Shown: in pieces, positions 29,874 to 38,443 of the stretch
Layout of the letters: every line of letters starts with the position of its first letter
Position numbering within the stretch: position 1 is the first letter of the stretch
Assembly (NCBI GenBank): GCA_000737985.1
Contig: JNVT01000042.1
Location: 1-64,000, forward strand
Direction: 5' to 3'
Length of the DNA stretch: 64,000 bases
Origin: Gammaproteobacteria bacterium MFB021
GTDB lineage: Bacteria > Pseudomonadota > Gammaproteobacteria > Pseudomonadales > Halomonadaceae
The notes under the pieces: model-generated
Told to the model about the DNA's origin: nothing
Seen by the model: the letters and a program-made list of their open reading frames with translations, nothing else
Databases searched by the model: none
Position numbers and translations under genes: made by a program

Positions 29874-30016
29874 AGAGGGCGTTTACAAATTCGGCGAGCG
29901 AAGGCAAGACAAGGCAAAATCGGTCGAGAAAGCGGAGTTTACACGGAGTAAATGAGTATTTTGAGGCCGATTTTAACGCCGTATTGCCGAGCGCAGGCAT
30001 TTTGTAAACACCCTCT
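29874..30016. repeat. 143-bp palindromic intergenic element with inverted termini
   Basis: The ends form an 18-bp inverted repeat matching at 16 positions: agagggcgtttacaaatt (29874-29891) against attttgtaaacaccctct (29999-30016). Inner complementary blocks include caaaatcggtc against ggccgatttt. The centre has a short tttac / gtaaa stem. The right end touches the first base of the tatD stop triplet. It has the look of a MITE-like or REP-like dispersed repeat, and could also terminate the convergent ygfZ and tatD transcripts. No second copy was noticed in this window. Confidence 0.65.
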
Positions 30017-30774
30017 CAGCAGGCGAACAGGCGGCAAGTATTGGCATAGGTCTGAGCGGCGACCTCGGCCTTGGGTCGGCGGCGCAGCGCGGCGACCCGG
30101 GTCAACACCTCGGTGAGATTGGCCGGCTCGTTGCGCTGCCCCGGATGCCCGGCTGGCGGCATGTCGGGGCTGTCGGTCTCGAGCACGAAGGCATCGTCGG
30201 GCAACCCGGCAATCACTCGCTGCAACCGCTGGGCGCGGGCGTGAGTGGCGGCGCCACCCAGGCCCAGATGGTAGCCAAGATCGACGAAGCGCTGGGCTTG
30301 CTGCGCGCTGCCGGCAAAGGCATGGATCAGCCCCCCCGCGGGCAGCGCCAGTTGCCGCAGCCGCTTGGCCACCTGGTCGTTGGCATGCACGCAGTGGATC
30401 ACCAGTGGCAACCGATGCTGCTTGGCCAGCTGCAACTGGGCTTCGAACAGCTGCCACTGGCGTGGCAGCGTCTGCGGAAAGCGGGCATCGATGCCGCACT
30501 CGCCAATGGCAACCACCTCGCCTCGCTGCGTCAACGCCTCTTCCAGCGCGTCGAGATCCTCGTCGCGGTGATCATCGATGAAATAGGGGTGCAGCCCCAG
30601 CCCCACGCTCACATCGTCACGGGCCGCCAGCGCGCTGACCGACGGCCAACGTGCGCGCGTCGTGCCCGGCACCATGAAACGCCTGACGCCGGCCGCGTGG
30701 GCTCTCGAGAAAACAGCTTCGCGGTCGGCGTCGAAAGCGGCGAAATCGAGATGACAGTGGGCGTCGAACAGCAT
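30016..30774 (-). CDS. TatD-family metal-dependent hydrolase
   Basis: This 252-residue TIM-barrel metal-dependent DNase-type enzyme is of the TatD/YjjV family. Metal ligands are visible in FDAHCHLD (residues 3-10), in the IGECGID segment, in the VIHCVHAND segment and in LETDSPDMPP. These enzymes process DNA 3' ends in the cytoplasm; the cellular role here is not defined. It lies 2 nt from mscL on the same strand, so the pair is an operon. The 3' end abuts the palindromic element at 29874-30016. Confidence 0.92.
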   Translation of the reverse strand: MLFDAHCHLDFAAFDADREAVFSRAHAAGVRRFMVPGTTRARWPSVSALAARDDVSVGLGLHPYFIDDHRDEDLDALEEALTQRGEVVAIGECGIDARFPQTLPRQWQLFEAQLQLAKQHRLPLVIHCVHANDQVAKRLRQLALPAGGLIHAFAGSAQQAQRFVDLGYHLGLGGAATHARAQRLQRVIAGLPDDAFVLETDSPDMPPAGHPGQRNEPANLTEVLTRVAALRRRPKAEVAAQTYANTCRLFAC

Positions 30775-30776
30775 CG

Positions 30777-31259
30777 TCAGGGCGTGGTGCGCTCCTCGCT
30801 GGGCAGGTCGGCGGTGCAGTGGCCGCAGCGAGTCGCCTTGATCGGGATGGTCATGAAGCAGTAAGGACAGGCCTTGTCGGTGGGTGCCTTGGGAGCTACC
30901 GCCTCCTCACGCTTGAGCCGGTTGATGGTGCGCACCAGCAGAAAGACCGCAAAGGCGACGATGACGAAGCTGATCACGGCGTTGAGGAACAGCCCGTAGT
31001 CCAGGGTCACCGCCCCCGCCTGCCGCGCCGCCGCCAGCGACAGATAGGGTCCGGGCGTGGCGCCTTCCTTGAGCACGACGAAGAAGTTGGAGAAATCCAC
31101 GCCGCCGATCAGCAGCCCCAGCAGCGGGTTCATGACGTTCTTGACCAGGCTCTGCACGATCAGCGTGAAGGCACCACCGATGATGATGCCCACGGCCATG
31201 TCGACGACATTGCCCTTGACCGCGAATTCGCGGAACTCCTTGAGAAATTTGGAAGCCAT
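30777..31259 (-). CDS. mscL: Large-conductance mechanosensitive channel MscL with C-terminal zinc ribbon
   Basis: This 160-residue MscL-family channel opens on membrane tension to release solutes after hypo-osmotic shock, important in halophiles. The N-terminal helix [20 protein letters not shown] leads into TM1 ([20 protein letters not shown]). TM2 is about residues 90-110. The tail is extended by a CPYC-x10-CGHC zinc-ribbon-like motif (C131, C134, C145, C148) absent from the E. coli protein (about 136 residues). It is co-transcribed with tatD. Confidence 0.94.
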   Translation of the reverse strand: MASKFLKEFREFAVKGNVVDMAVGIIIGGAFTLIVQSLVKNVMNPLLGLLIGGVDFSNFFVVLKEGATPGPYLSLAAARQAGAVTLDYGLFLNAVISFVIVAFAVFLLVRTINRLKREEAVAPKAPTDKACPYCFMTIPIKATRCGHCTADLPSEERTTP

Positions 31260-31443
31260 CGACGTTCCCTTTGACTGAGTCGATTACGCACTACGAGGCG
31301 CACCCGCTGGCCGAGCGCGCTCTCCCCTTGTTGCGTGTCCCACGCCGACAGCATGGCCCAGGCGCCGACGGGCGACAAGCGAGCTGCCCCGGCCCGGCCG
31401 AGGCCCCTGACGGCTCAGCGCCGCCGACACCTGGCGCTGTCAG

Positions 31444-31518
31444 CGGCTCGCGCTATCGGTTCTCGAGCCATAAGTGCTCGAGCCAGCAGTGCTCAAACCA
31501 TTAGTTCCAGGGCTATCA
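31444..31518. repeat. 15-bp degenerate tandem repeat across the prfC stop codon
   Basis: Five consecutive 15-nt units can be lined up: cggctcgcgctatcg, gttctcgagccataa, gtgctcgagccagca, gtgctcaaaccatta, gttccagggctatca. The last unit contains the prfC stop triplet (31516-31518, minus strand). Most units share g-t-c at positions 2-5 and a cc/gc-a block at positions 9-12. The rest of 31260-31443, between mscL and the repeat, holds no recognised gene. Confidence 0.6.
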
Positions 31519-33105
31519 GTGCTCGCGCGTGGCGCGGAAGGTGATATCCGGCCAGCGCTCCTGGGTCATCTGCAGGTTGACCCGGGTCGGCGCCAGATAG
31601 GTGAGATAGTTGCCGCCGTCATAGGCCAGGTTGAGGCTCGCCTTGCGCTTGAACTCGTCGAGTTTGCGGGCGTCGTTACAGTAGATCCAGCGTGCGGTAT
31701 GGACATTGACCGGCTCATAGAGGCAGTCGACCTTGTACTCCTCCTTGAGCCGATGAGCGACCACGTCGAACTGCAGAGTCCCCACCGCGCCAACGATCAG
31801 GTCGTTGTTGTCCAGCGGGAGAAAGACCTGGGTCGCGCCCTCCTCGGAGAGCTGCTGCAGCCCTTTCTGCAGCGCCTTCATCTTGAGCGGGTCCCGCAGC
31901 CGCACGCGGCGGAACAGCTCCGGCGCGAAGTGCGGGATGCCGAGAAAGCGCATGTCCTCGCCGGCGGTGAAGGTATCGCCGATCTGGATCGTGCCGTGGT
32001 TGTGCAGACCGATGATGTCACCAGGCCAGGCCTCCTCGACGTGGGCCCGATCTGAAGCCATGAAGGTCAGGGCGTCGGCGATCTTGACGTCCTTGCCGAT
32101 GCGTACGTGGCGCATCTTCATGTTGCGCTCGTACTTGCCCGAGCAGATGCGCAGGAAGGCGACCCGGTCGCGGTGCTTGGGGTCCATGTTGGCCTGGATC
32201 TTGAACACGAAGCCGGAGAAGCGGCCATCGTCGGAGACCACTTCACGGGCGTCGGTCTCCCGCGGCTGGGGCGCCGGGGCGAACTCGACGAACCCGTTGA
32301 GCATCTCACGCACCCCGAAGTTGCCCATGGCGGTCCCGAAGTAGACCGGCGTCAGTTCGCCGCGGCGGTAGGCCTCGAGATCGAATTCGTGCGACGCACC
32401 GCGCACCAGCTCCACCTCCATGCGCAGCTCCTCGGCCACGCTCGCGCCCAGCACCCGATCCACCTCTTCGCTGTCGAGGCCTTCGATGCGCTTGTCCTCG
32501 GGAATCCGGTTGCCCTGGCCCTGAGTGTAGAGGTGCACGACGTCGTCATAGAGGTGATAGACCCCCTTGAACGCCCGGCCCATGCCGATCGGCCAGGTCA
32601 TCGGTGCGCACTGGATATTGAGCACCGTCTCGACCTCGTCCATCACTTCGACCGGATCGCGAGTCTCGCGGTCCATCTTGTTGACGAAGGTCAGGATCGG
32701 CGTGGTGCGCAGGCGGCATACCTCCATCAGCTTGATGGTTCGGTCCTCGACGCCCTTGGCGCCGTCGATCACCATCAGCGCCGAGTCCACCGCGGTCAGC
32801 GTGCGGTAGGTGTCCTCGGAGAAGTCCTCGTGTCCCGGGGTATCGAGCAGGTTGACCACCCGCCCGTTGTAGGGAAACTGCATCACCGAGGTGGTCACCG
32901 AGATGCCGCGCTCCTGCTCCATCTTCATCCAGTCGGAAGTGGCGTGGCGCTCGGCGCGCTTGCTCTTGACCGAGCCCGCCAGCTGGATCGCGTTGCCGAA
33001 CAGCAGCATCTTCTCGGTGATGGTGGTCTTGCCCGCGTCGGGGTGGCTGATGATGGCGAAGGTGCGCCGCAGTGCCGCTTCCTGGGCTATTTGAATGTCT
33101 GACAT
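31516..33105 (-). CDS. prfC: Peptide chain release factor 3
   Basis: RF3 is the 529-residue translational GTPase that removes RF1/RF2 from the ribosome after termination. G1 loop [14 protein letters not shown], switch [15 protein letters not shown], and G4 NKMDRE are all present, followed by the RF3-type domains II and III. Start ATG at 33103-33105, stop at 31516-31518 within a tandem repeat. Length is standard. A region of 259 bases upstream separates it from the divergent sensor-kinase gene. Confidence 0.97.
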   Translation of the reverse strand: MSDIQIAQEAALRRTFAIISHPDAGKTTITEKMLLFGNAIQLAGSVKSKRAERHATSDWMKMEQERGISVTTSVMQFPYNGRVVNLLDTPGHEDFSEDTYRTLTAVDSALMVIDGAKGVEDRTIKLMEVCRLRTTPILTFVNKMDRETRDPVEVMDEVETVLNIQCAPMTWPIGMGRAFKGVYHLYDDVVHLYTQGQGNRIPEDKRIEGLDSEEVDRVLGASVAEELRMEVELVRGASHEFDLEAYRRGELTPVYFGTAMGNFGVREMLNGFVEFAPAPQPRETDAREVVSDDGRFSGFVFKIQANMDPKHRDRVAFLRICSGKYERNMKMRHVRIGKDVKIADALTFMASDRAHVEEAWPGDIIGLHNHGTIQIGDTFTAGEDMRFLGIPHFAPELFRRVRLRDPLKMKALQKGLQQLSEEGATQVFLPLDNNDLIVGAVGTLQFDVVAHRLKEEYKVDCLYEPVNVHTARWIYCNDARKLDEFKRKASLNLAYDGGNYLTYLAPTRVNLQMTQERWPDITFRATREH

Positions 33106-33364
33106 GAAGAGTTCGCTGACCGAAACAGGGCACGTCGGCCGGTGGACCGCGCGTGCGAGAGTGTAGAAAGGGTATAGAGAGGTTCAGAATGGGCGCGATT
33201 GTACGCGCTGGCGGCGGCGAGTTGTAGCGGCTGAGGGACAGCCACCCCGGCGCGCCCTGCCAACACTGGCGCTGCGCGCTCACGCCAGCTCGCCGGCTGC
33301 GTTACCATAGGCGGTATTCGACCACCGGCGCGGCGACATCGCCGATCGCGATTGCGGAGAGATC

Positions 33365-34636
33365 ATGTTGCAGGCGCTACCCCTTTCGACCCCGAATCGC
33401 AATCTGGTGCGCCTGACGATCGTGCGCGGCATCACCTGGACCGGCTTCCTGGCGGCGATCATCTTCGGCATCGAAGTGCTCAAGTTCCAGCTGCATGTGC
33501 TGCCGATCATCAGCGTGATCGTCGCCATGGGGCTGTGCAACGTGGCCACCTGGTGGCGCCTGGGACGCCCGCTGGCAGTGACCGACACCGAGTATCTGCT
33601 GCACTGGCTGCTGGATATCGCCGGCCTGAGCCTGCTGTTCTACTACACCGGCGGCTCGACCAATCCTTTCATCACCTATCTGCTGGTACCGCTGGCGATC
33701 GCCGCTTCCACCCTGCCCTGGTCCTACGCCTGGATCATCGCCTTCGCCGCCACCGCCAGCTACACCTTCATGATGCTGTTCTACGAGCCGGTCCCGCAGC
33801 TCGCCAGCGCCGAGCTGGTCTCGGGCATCCAACTGCACACCGTGGGCATGTGGCTCAACTTCATCCTCTCCGGCGGCCTGCTCAGCTTCTTCATCTTCAA
33901 GATGGCCCACGCCCTGCGCCGGCGTGACCTGACCCTCTCGCGGACCCGCGAGGCGGCGCTGCGCAACGAGCAGATTCTCGCCGTGGCGACCCAGGCCGCC
34001 GGCACCGCACACGAGCTGGGCACGCCGCTATCGACCATGGCGGTACTGCTCAACGAAATGCGCCACGACGCCGCCGACCAGCCGCAGCTGCTCGAAGACA
34101 TCGAGCTGCTGCGTCGCCAGGTCGACACCTGCAAGCAGCGCCTGCAGACCCTGGTCGCCAATGCCGACCGCCGCCGTCTGGAAAAGCCGGAGACACTGCG
34201 CGCCATTCCGTGGATGGAGTCGCTGATCCAGCGCTGGCTGGTGCTGCGCCCGGACGTGAACCATCAACTGGAGATCGTCGGCCGCCGCGGTCAGCCGTGG
34301 ATCGCGGTCGACACCACCCTGGAGCAGGCGCTGATCAACCTGCTCAACAATGCCGCCGATGCCAGCCCGGAAGCGGTCGTGACCAGCCTCGACTGGAACG
34401 TCGAGGAGCTGATCATCGATATCCGCGACCACGGCCCCGGCGTGCCGATGTCGATCGCCGACCAGCTCGGCGACACCTTCGTCTCGACCAAGAGCAAGGG
34501 CATGGGCATCGGCCTGTTTCTGAGCCACGCTACCATCAACCGCTTCGGCGGCGGCGTGAGTCTCTACAATCACGAGGAAGGCGGCACCCTGACCGAGGTC
34601 AAGCTGCCGCGGGTCAGCGCTGGCGAACTGCCCTGA
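33365..34636 (+). CDS. RegB/PrrB/RoxS-type redox sensor histidine kinase
   Basis: This 423-residue inner-membrane kinase has about six transmembrane helices (residues 18-180). It holds the RegB-family ubiquinone-site motif GGSTNPF at 96-102. The H-box AAGTAHELGTPLST has H216. C256 (in VDTCKQRL) sits where the redox-active cysteine of RegB lies. The ATPase domain has N-box NLLNNAADAS and G-box DHGPGVP. It should phosphorylate the RegA-like regulator 78 nt downstream in response to quinone or thiol redox state. Respiratory gene control is the usual role. The initiation codon ATG follows a gcggagagatc Shine-Dalgarno. Confidence 0.92.
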   Translation: MLQALPLSTPNRNLVRLTIVRGITWTGFLAAIIFGIEVLKFQLHVLPIISVIVAMGLCNVATWWRLGRPLAVTDTEYLLHWLLDIAGLSLLFYYTGGSTNPFITYLLVPLAIAASTLPWSYAWIIAFAATASYTFMMLFYEPVPQLASAELVSGIQLHTVGMWLNFILSGGLLSFFIFKMAHALRRRDLTLSRTREAALRNEQILAVATQAAGTAHELGTPLSTMAVLLNEMRHDAADQPQLLEDIELLRRQVDTCKQRLQTLVANADRRRLEKPETLRAIPWMESLIQRWLVLRPDVNHQLEIVGRRGQPWIAVDTTLEQALINLLNNAADASPEAVVTSLDWNVEELIIDIRDHGPGVPMSIADQLGDTFVSTKSKGMGIGLFLSHATINRFGGGVSLYNHEEGGTLTEVKLPRVSAGELP

Positions 34637-34714
34637 GCGCCAGCCGCCCGCCCCGACGGCCATGCCGTCGCTCCATGCATCAACTGGCAAGAAAAGGATC
34701 GAGGACGGATAGCC

Positions 34715-35251
34715 ATGAGTGATCAGGAACGTCTGCTGATCGTCGACGACGACGATCAGTTCTGCTTCGTGATGGAGCGCGCCATGCGCCGGCGCGGCTA
34801 TGAGGTGAGCGTCGCCCATACTCAGGCCGAGGCGCTGGAGGCCGCGCGTCTAGCGCCGCCGGATCTGGCCACCCTGGATCTCAAACTGGAGTCGGACTCC
34901 GGGCTCAAGCTGCTGCCGGAGCTGCTGGCGGTGGCTCCCGAGTGCCGGGTGATCGTGCTCACCGGCTACTCGAGCATCGCCACCGCGGTCGAGGCGATCA
35001 AGCTCGGCGCGGTCAACTATCTGTGCAAGCCGGCCGATGCCGACGAGATCCTGCACGCCCTGGATCGCGACAGTGGCGACGTCGACGTCGAGATCGCCGA
35101 CAACCCGCCCTCGGTCAACCGCGTGACCTGGGAGCACATCCAGAAGGTGCTCCAGGAGCACGACGGCAATATCTCGGCCACCGCGCGGGCGCTCGGCATG
35201 CACCGGCGTACCCTTCAACGCAAGCTGCAGAAACGTCCGGTGCGCCACTGA
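34715..35251 (+). CDS. RegA/ActR/RoxR-type response regulator
   Basis: This 178-residue two-domain regulator has a receiver domain with acidic pocket D11-D14, phosphoacceptor D55 (LATLDLKLES) and K105 (LCKPADADE). A short proline-containing linker leads to a Fis-type helix-turn-helix, ISATARALGMHRRTLQRKL. It is the partner of the sensor kinase immediately upstream and would bind promoters of respiration and redox genes. No sigma-54 AAA+ domain is present, as expected for the RegA class. Confidence 0.93.
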   Translation: MSDQERLLIVDDDDQFCFVMERAMRRRGYEVSVAHTQAEALEAARLAPPDLATLDLKLESDSGLKLLPELLAVAPECRVIVLTGYSSIATAVEAIKLGAVNYLCKPADADEILHALDRDSGDVDVEIADNPPSVNRVTWEHIQKVLQEHDGNISATARALGMHRRTLQRKLQKRPVRH

Positions 35252-35303
35252 GCGACGCTCGGATCTCCGCCTTCATTCGCTTTCGACCCCGCAGGAGTTT
35301 CAC

Positions 35304-36125
35304 TTGGATCACACCCAGCGTCTGGAACAGATGATTCGCATTGCCCATCAGGCCGGCGAGCGCATCGAAGAAGCCCGCCGCGCCCAGGACTACGCCCACC
35401 GCTACAAGGGCGGCGACGAACTGGTCACCGACGTCGACGTCGCCGTCGACCAGCTGATTGCCGACGAGCTGGAGGCGAACTTTCCCGGCGAGGCCCGGCT
35501 GACCGAAGAGCTCTCCCCCGACCGCAGCCAGCTCGAACGCGAAGGGCCGCTGTGGGTCGTCGACCCGATCGACGGCACGGTCAACTTCGCCTATGACCAC
35601 GTCCATGTGGCGGTCTCCATCGCCTGGGCGGTGGATGGCGAACTCGAGCTGGGCGTGGTCCACGCCCCGTTCATGGGCGAAACCTTCAGCGCGGTGCGTG
35701 GCCAGGGTGCCTGGTGCAACGGCCAGGCGATCCGCTGCAGTCAGGCCGATAGCCTGGCACGCAGCCTGGTCGCCACCGGCTTCCCCTACGGCCGCGACAA
35801 GCGTGAGCCGCTGGTGCGCCGTCTCAGCCACGTCCTCGGCGCCTGCCGCGACATCCGCCGCAACGGCTCCGCCGCGCTCGATCTGTGCCATGTCGCCTGC
35901 GCCCGCCTGGATGCCTACTACGAGAGCGTCTCACCCTGGGATTTCGCCGCCGGGCTGCTGATCGCCCGCGAGGCGGGTGCGCGCACCGGCCACCTCTACG
36001 CCTGCCCGGACAACCTGCCGGCCGACCTCTACGGCGAGAACCTGCTGGTGAGCGCGCCGGACATCCACCGCGATCTGGGCGAGCTGCTGCGCCACGCTGA
36101 CGAGGGTGGCCGCCTCCGGCACTGA
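35304..36125 (+). CDS. Inositol monophosphatase family phosphatase
   Basis: This 273-residue Mg2+-dependent sugar-phosphatase-fold enzyme has metal motifs LTEELS, WVVDPIDGTVNF and SPWDFAAG. The natural substrate cannot be fixed; inositol-1-phosphate and related phosphates are typical. The start is a TTG at 35304 with a strong Shine-Dalgarno (gcaggagtttcac, spacing 6). No ATG fits the N-terminal family alignment. It follows the RegA-like gene by 52 nt and may be co-transcribed. A second member of this superfamily (CysQ) lies at the right end of the window. Confidence 0.9.
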   Translation: MDHTQRLEQMIRIAHQAGERIEEARRAQDYAHRYKGGDELVTDVDVAVDQLIADELEANFPGEARLTEELSPDRSQLEREGPLWVVDPIDGTVNFAYDHVHVAVSIAWAVDGELELGVVHAPFMGETFSAVRGQGAWCNGQAIRCSQADSLARSLVATGFPYGRDKREPLVRRLSHVLGACRDIRRNGSAALDLCHVACARLDAYYESVSPWDFAAGLLIAREAGARTGHLYACPDNLPADLYGENLLVSAPDIHRDLGELLRHADEGGRLRH

Positions 36126-36343
36126 GCCAAGTCCCGGGGGGGCGACGTCTTCCCGGGGAGCGATCGCCCCGCCGTCGCCAGAATGATATAGCGCCGAGCC
36201 AACGGGTCTCAGAGCGGGACTATAGTTCCGCACAATGGATCGAGTAGGCCGACGCTATTGGCGACCGGGGGTTTAATACGAAAGAATAAGACCCCACTGA
36301 CTATTCCTATCCACGTCACTCTCTTTTCACAGGAGACCGCTCG

Positions 36344-36613
36344 ATGTTGACCGTCATTTTTGGCCGTCCCGGCTGCCCCTTCTGCGTGCGTGCCAAGGAG
36401 CTCTCCGAACAGCTCAAACAGGCGCGTGACGATTTCGACTTCCGCTATATCGATATCCACGCCGAGGGCATCACCAAGGCGGACATGGAGAAGACCATTG
36501 GCAAGCCGGTGGAGACCGTGCCGCAGATCTTCGTCGACCAGACCCATATCGGCGGTTTCACCGAGTTCGATCAGTACGTCCGCGATCACGCCCTGATCCC
36601 GGAAAGCGCCTGA
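36344..36613 (+). CDS. grxA: Glutaredoxin GrxA
   Basis: This 89-residue dithiol glutaredoxin reduces ribonucleotide reductase and other disulfides using glutathione. The active site CPFC has C11 and C14. The downstream VETVPQIFVD cis-proline segment and the IGGFTEFD motif match the E. coli GrxA subtype rather than GrxC. A good Shine-Dalgarno (acaggag) precedes the ATG. It has its own terminator at 36690-36721. Confidence 0.94.
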   Translation: MLTVIFGRPGCPFCVRAKELSEQLKQARDDFDFRYIDIHAEGITKADMEKTIGKPVETVPQIFVDQTHIGGFTEFDQYVRDHALIPESA

Positions 36614-36689
36614 GTCGAGACGTCCTCGACGAGCCCGCCTTCGGCGTCGGCTCCAACGACGACTCAGATACGAAGACCCAGATACGAAG

Positions 36690-36721
36690 ACGCCCGCGAC
36701 CTCCTCGGTCGCGGGCGTTTT
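36690..36721 (+). terminator. Rho-independent terminator of grxA
   Basis: A 12-bp perfect stem (acgcccgcgacc / ggtcgcgggcgt) with a 5-nt loop is followed by TTT on the plus strand. Just before it, 13 bases (cagatacgaagac) occur twice in tandem at 36665 and 36679. It lies between grxA and the convergent MFS gene and could also work for the latter. Confidence 0.85.
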
Positions 36722-36743
36722 CGTGTGGCACCGGTCACCCGGC

Positions 36744-38054
36744 TCAGGCCGCTTCTCTGTCTGGCCCCGCGTCCCAGTCGTGACCGTCGAGATCGAGCTC
36801 GTACTGGATCGGCCCGTGGCGCGGGTCGAGCTCGTTGATGTAGTGGGTCGACTCCACCAGCGGCACCATCGGCGTGTAGGGCTCCTGTTCCTGTGGCGTC
36901 TTGACCGGCTCGCGCCGCCACAGGCGATAGAGAATGAACGCCGCCAGTGACAGGGCCGCGGCGCCAAGGAAATACCACAGCCCATCGGGCCCCGCGATAT
37001 CCATCAGCAGCGAGGCGCTGAACGGGCCGATCACCGAGCCCACGCCGTAGCACATCAGAATCTTGCCATTGGCCTGGATCGTCTCCTCCGGTTCCAGCCA
37101 GTCGTGGGTGTGGGCCAGGCTCAGCGAATAGAGCGTGTGCAGCATGGCGGTGTGGAAACTGGCCACGAACACCAGCAGCCAGAAGCTGGAGCGCGCGGCG
37201 AAGGTGATCAGCACCCCGGAGATCGTCATTACGATCGCCATGCACAGGATCACCTTGCGCCGGTCGAAGCGGTCCGAGACCCGGCCAAGGGTCCACTGGG
37301 CGACCAGCGCGACCAGCGTGGTGATCGACATGAACTGGGCGGTCTGGCCGGTGCTCAAGCCGATCTCCTGGCCGTAGTAAGGCGTCATGGCGAAGAATGC
37401 CTGGACCATCAGCCCGGCGACGAAGGCCCCGGTCAGGCCCACCGGGGCACGCTTGAACAGCTGGGCCAGCGAGATCTTCGCCGCCGCGCTGTGCTGACCG
37501 CGCAGCGGGCCGTGAATACGGTGAATCGAAAGCGGTACCAGTGACAGCGCGAACAGGATCCCGGCTACCGAGAACAGCACGAAGGTGCCAGGGTCGGCGG
37601 CATTGAGCATCCACTGACCGCCGGCCAGCGACAGCGTCGAGATCACCAGATACCAGCCGAGCACCCGGCCCCGATTCTCGTTGGTCGACTCCCCCGAGAC
37701 CCAAGACTCCATCACCATCAGCAGGCCGGCGGTCGCCGCCCCACCGAACAGCCGCCACACCAGCCAGGCCCAGGGATTGACCCACAGGCCGTGGAGAATC
37801 GCGGTCGCCGCGAGCAGCGCCGCGCAGGCGGCGAAGACACGGATATGCCCGACGCTGCGGATGCGCTTCTCGAGCCAGTAGCTGCCGGCGACGAAGCCCA
37901 GCGAAAAGCAGGACATCAACAGCCCCGCCATCTGCGACGGGAACGACTCGAGCGACATCCGCACGCCGAGCAGCGTCATGATCAGGCCGTGGCCGAGCAG
38001 GAAGCTGATCTCGCACAGGAACAGAATGGGCAGCGTCGCAGGCAGTGAGCGCAA
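36744..38054 (-). CDS. MFS transporter, YcaD-like
   Basis: This 436-residue major facilitator superfamily carrier has about 12 membrane segments and a cytoplasmic charged tail. The first helix ILFLCEISFLLGHGLIMTLL and the loop RVSDRFDRRKVIL (motif A-type) place it with the YcaD/quinate-type MFS group; the substrate is unknown. I place the start at TTG 38052-38054, because a GGAGG Shine-Dalgarno lies 5 nt upstream and the upstream in-frame extension is arginine- and proline-rich without membrane character. Confidence 0.82.
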   Translation of the reverse strand: MRSLPATLPILFLCEISFLLGHGLIMTLLGVRMSLESFPSQMAGLLMSCFSLGFVAGSYWLEKRIRSVGHIRVFAACAALLAATAILHGLWVNPWAWLVWRLFGGAATAGLLMVMESWVSGESTNENRGRVLGWYLVISTLSLAGGQWMLNAADPGTFVLFSVAGILFALSLVPLSIHRIHGPLRGQHSAAAKISLAQLFKRAPVGLTGAFVAGLMVQAFFAMTPYYGQEIGLSTGQTAQFMSITTLVALVAQWTLGRVSDRFDRRKVILCMAIVMTISGVLITFAARSSFWLLVFVASFHTAMLHTLYSLSLAHTHDWLEPEETIQANGKILMCYGVGSVIGPFSASLLMDIAGPDGLWYFLGAAALSLAAFILYRLWRREPVKTPQEQEPYTPMVPLVESTHYINELDPRHGPIQYELDLDGHDWDAGPDREAA

Positions 38055-38443
38055 AACGTCCTCCGATAGATGACGACACGGTGCAACAGCGGCACGCAGC
38101 CATCGCCGACCGGCGGGCTGCATCCCGCGGCACGCGGGGTGAGGCAGAAGCAAAAGGAGCGGCATTCTAACAACTTGCCTATCCTATTCCGACTCGTGCA
38201 TGGCCTCGACGCGGCGTGCCACGAATTATTCACATCTTCTGTGGATAACGCTGTGCATTTCCGGTGGCCTGCCGCGACGCTCGCCGAGCCTCTCGGCATC
38301 GCACTCGGATTGATCAGATTTTCGGCACTCGCTCACCCCGACGGCATGACGATTTTGCCCCTTGACCCGGACACCCTCATGGTCATCTGTGCAGTTCGAC
38401 GACATTCCAGTAACATTGTCCCAAGTCTTTGATGGAGCATGGC
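38055..38443. promoter_or_regulatory. Divergent intergenic region MFS / acyltransferase
   Basis: These 389 bases hold no convincing gene. They contain the DnaA-box cluster at 38226-38260 and must contain the promoters of both flanking genes. The stretch 38160-38260 is less GC-rich than the surroundings. Confidence 0.4.
38226..38260. promoter_or_regulatory. Cluster of DnaA boxes
   Basis: Two perfect DnaA boxes of consensus TTATNCACA lie head to head: TTATTCACA at 38226-38234 (plus) and TTATCCACA on the minus strand at 38240-38248, five bases apart. A third, weaker box AAATGCACA (minus strand, 7 of 9 matches) lies at 38252-38260. The motif match is direct; function as a DnaA-binding locus is inference. 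Confidence 0.6.

Noticed and set aside
38055-38443. Chromosomal replication origin
   Set aside because: DnaA boxes are present but the usual neighbours (dnaA, dnaN, gidA, rpmH) and an AT-rich unwinding element are missing, so a full origin is not supported.
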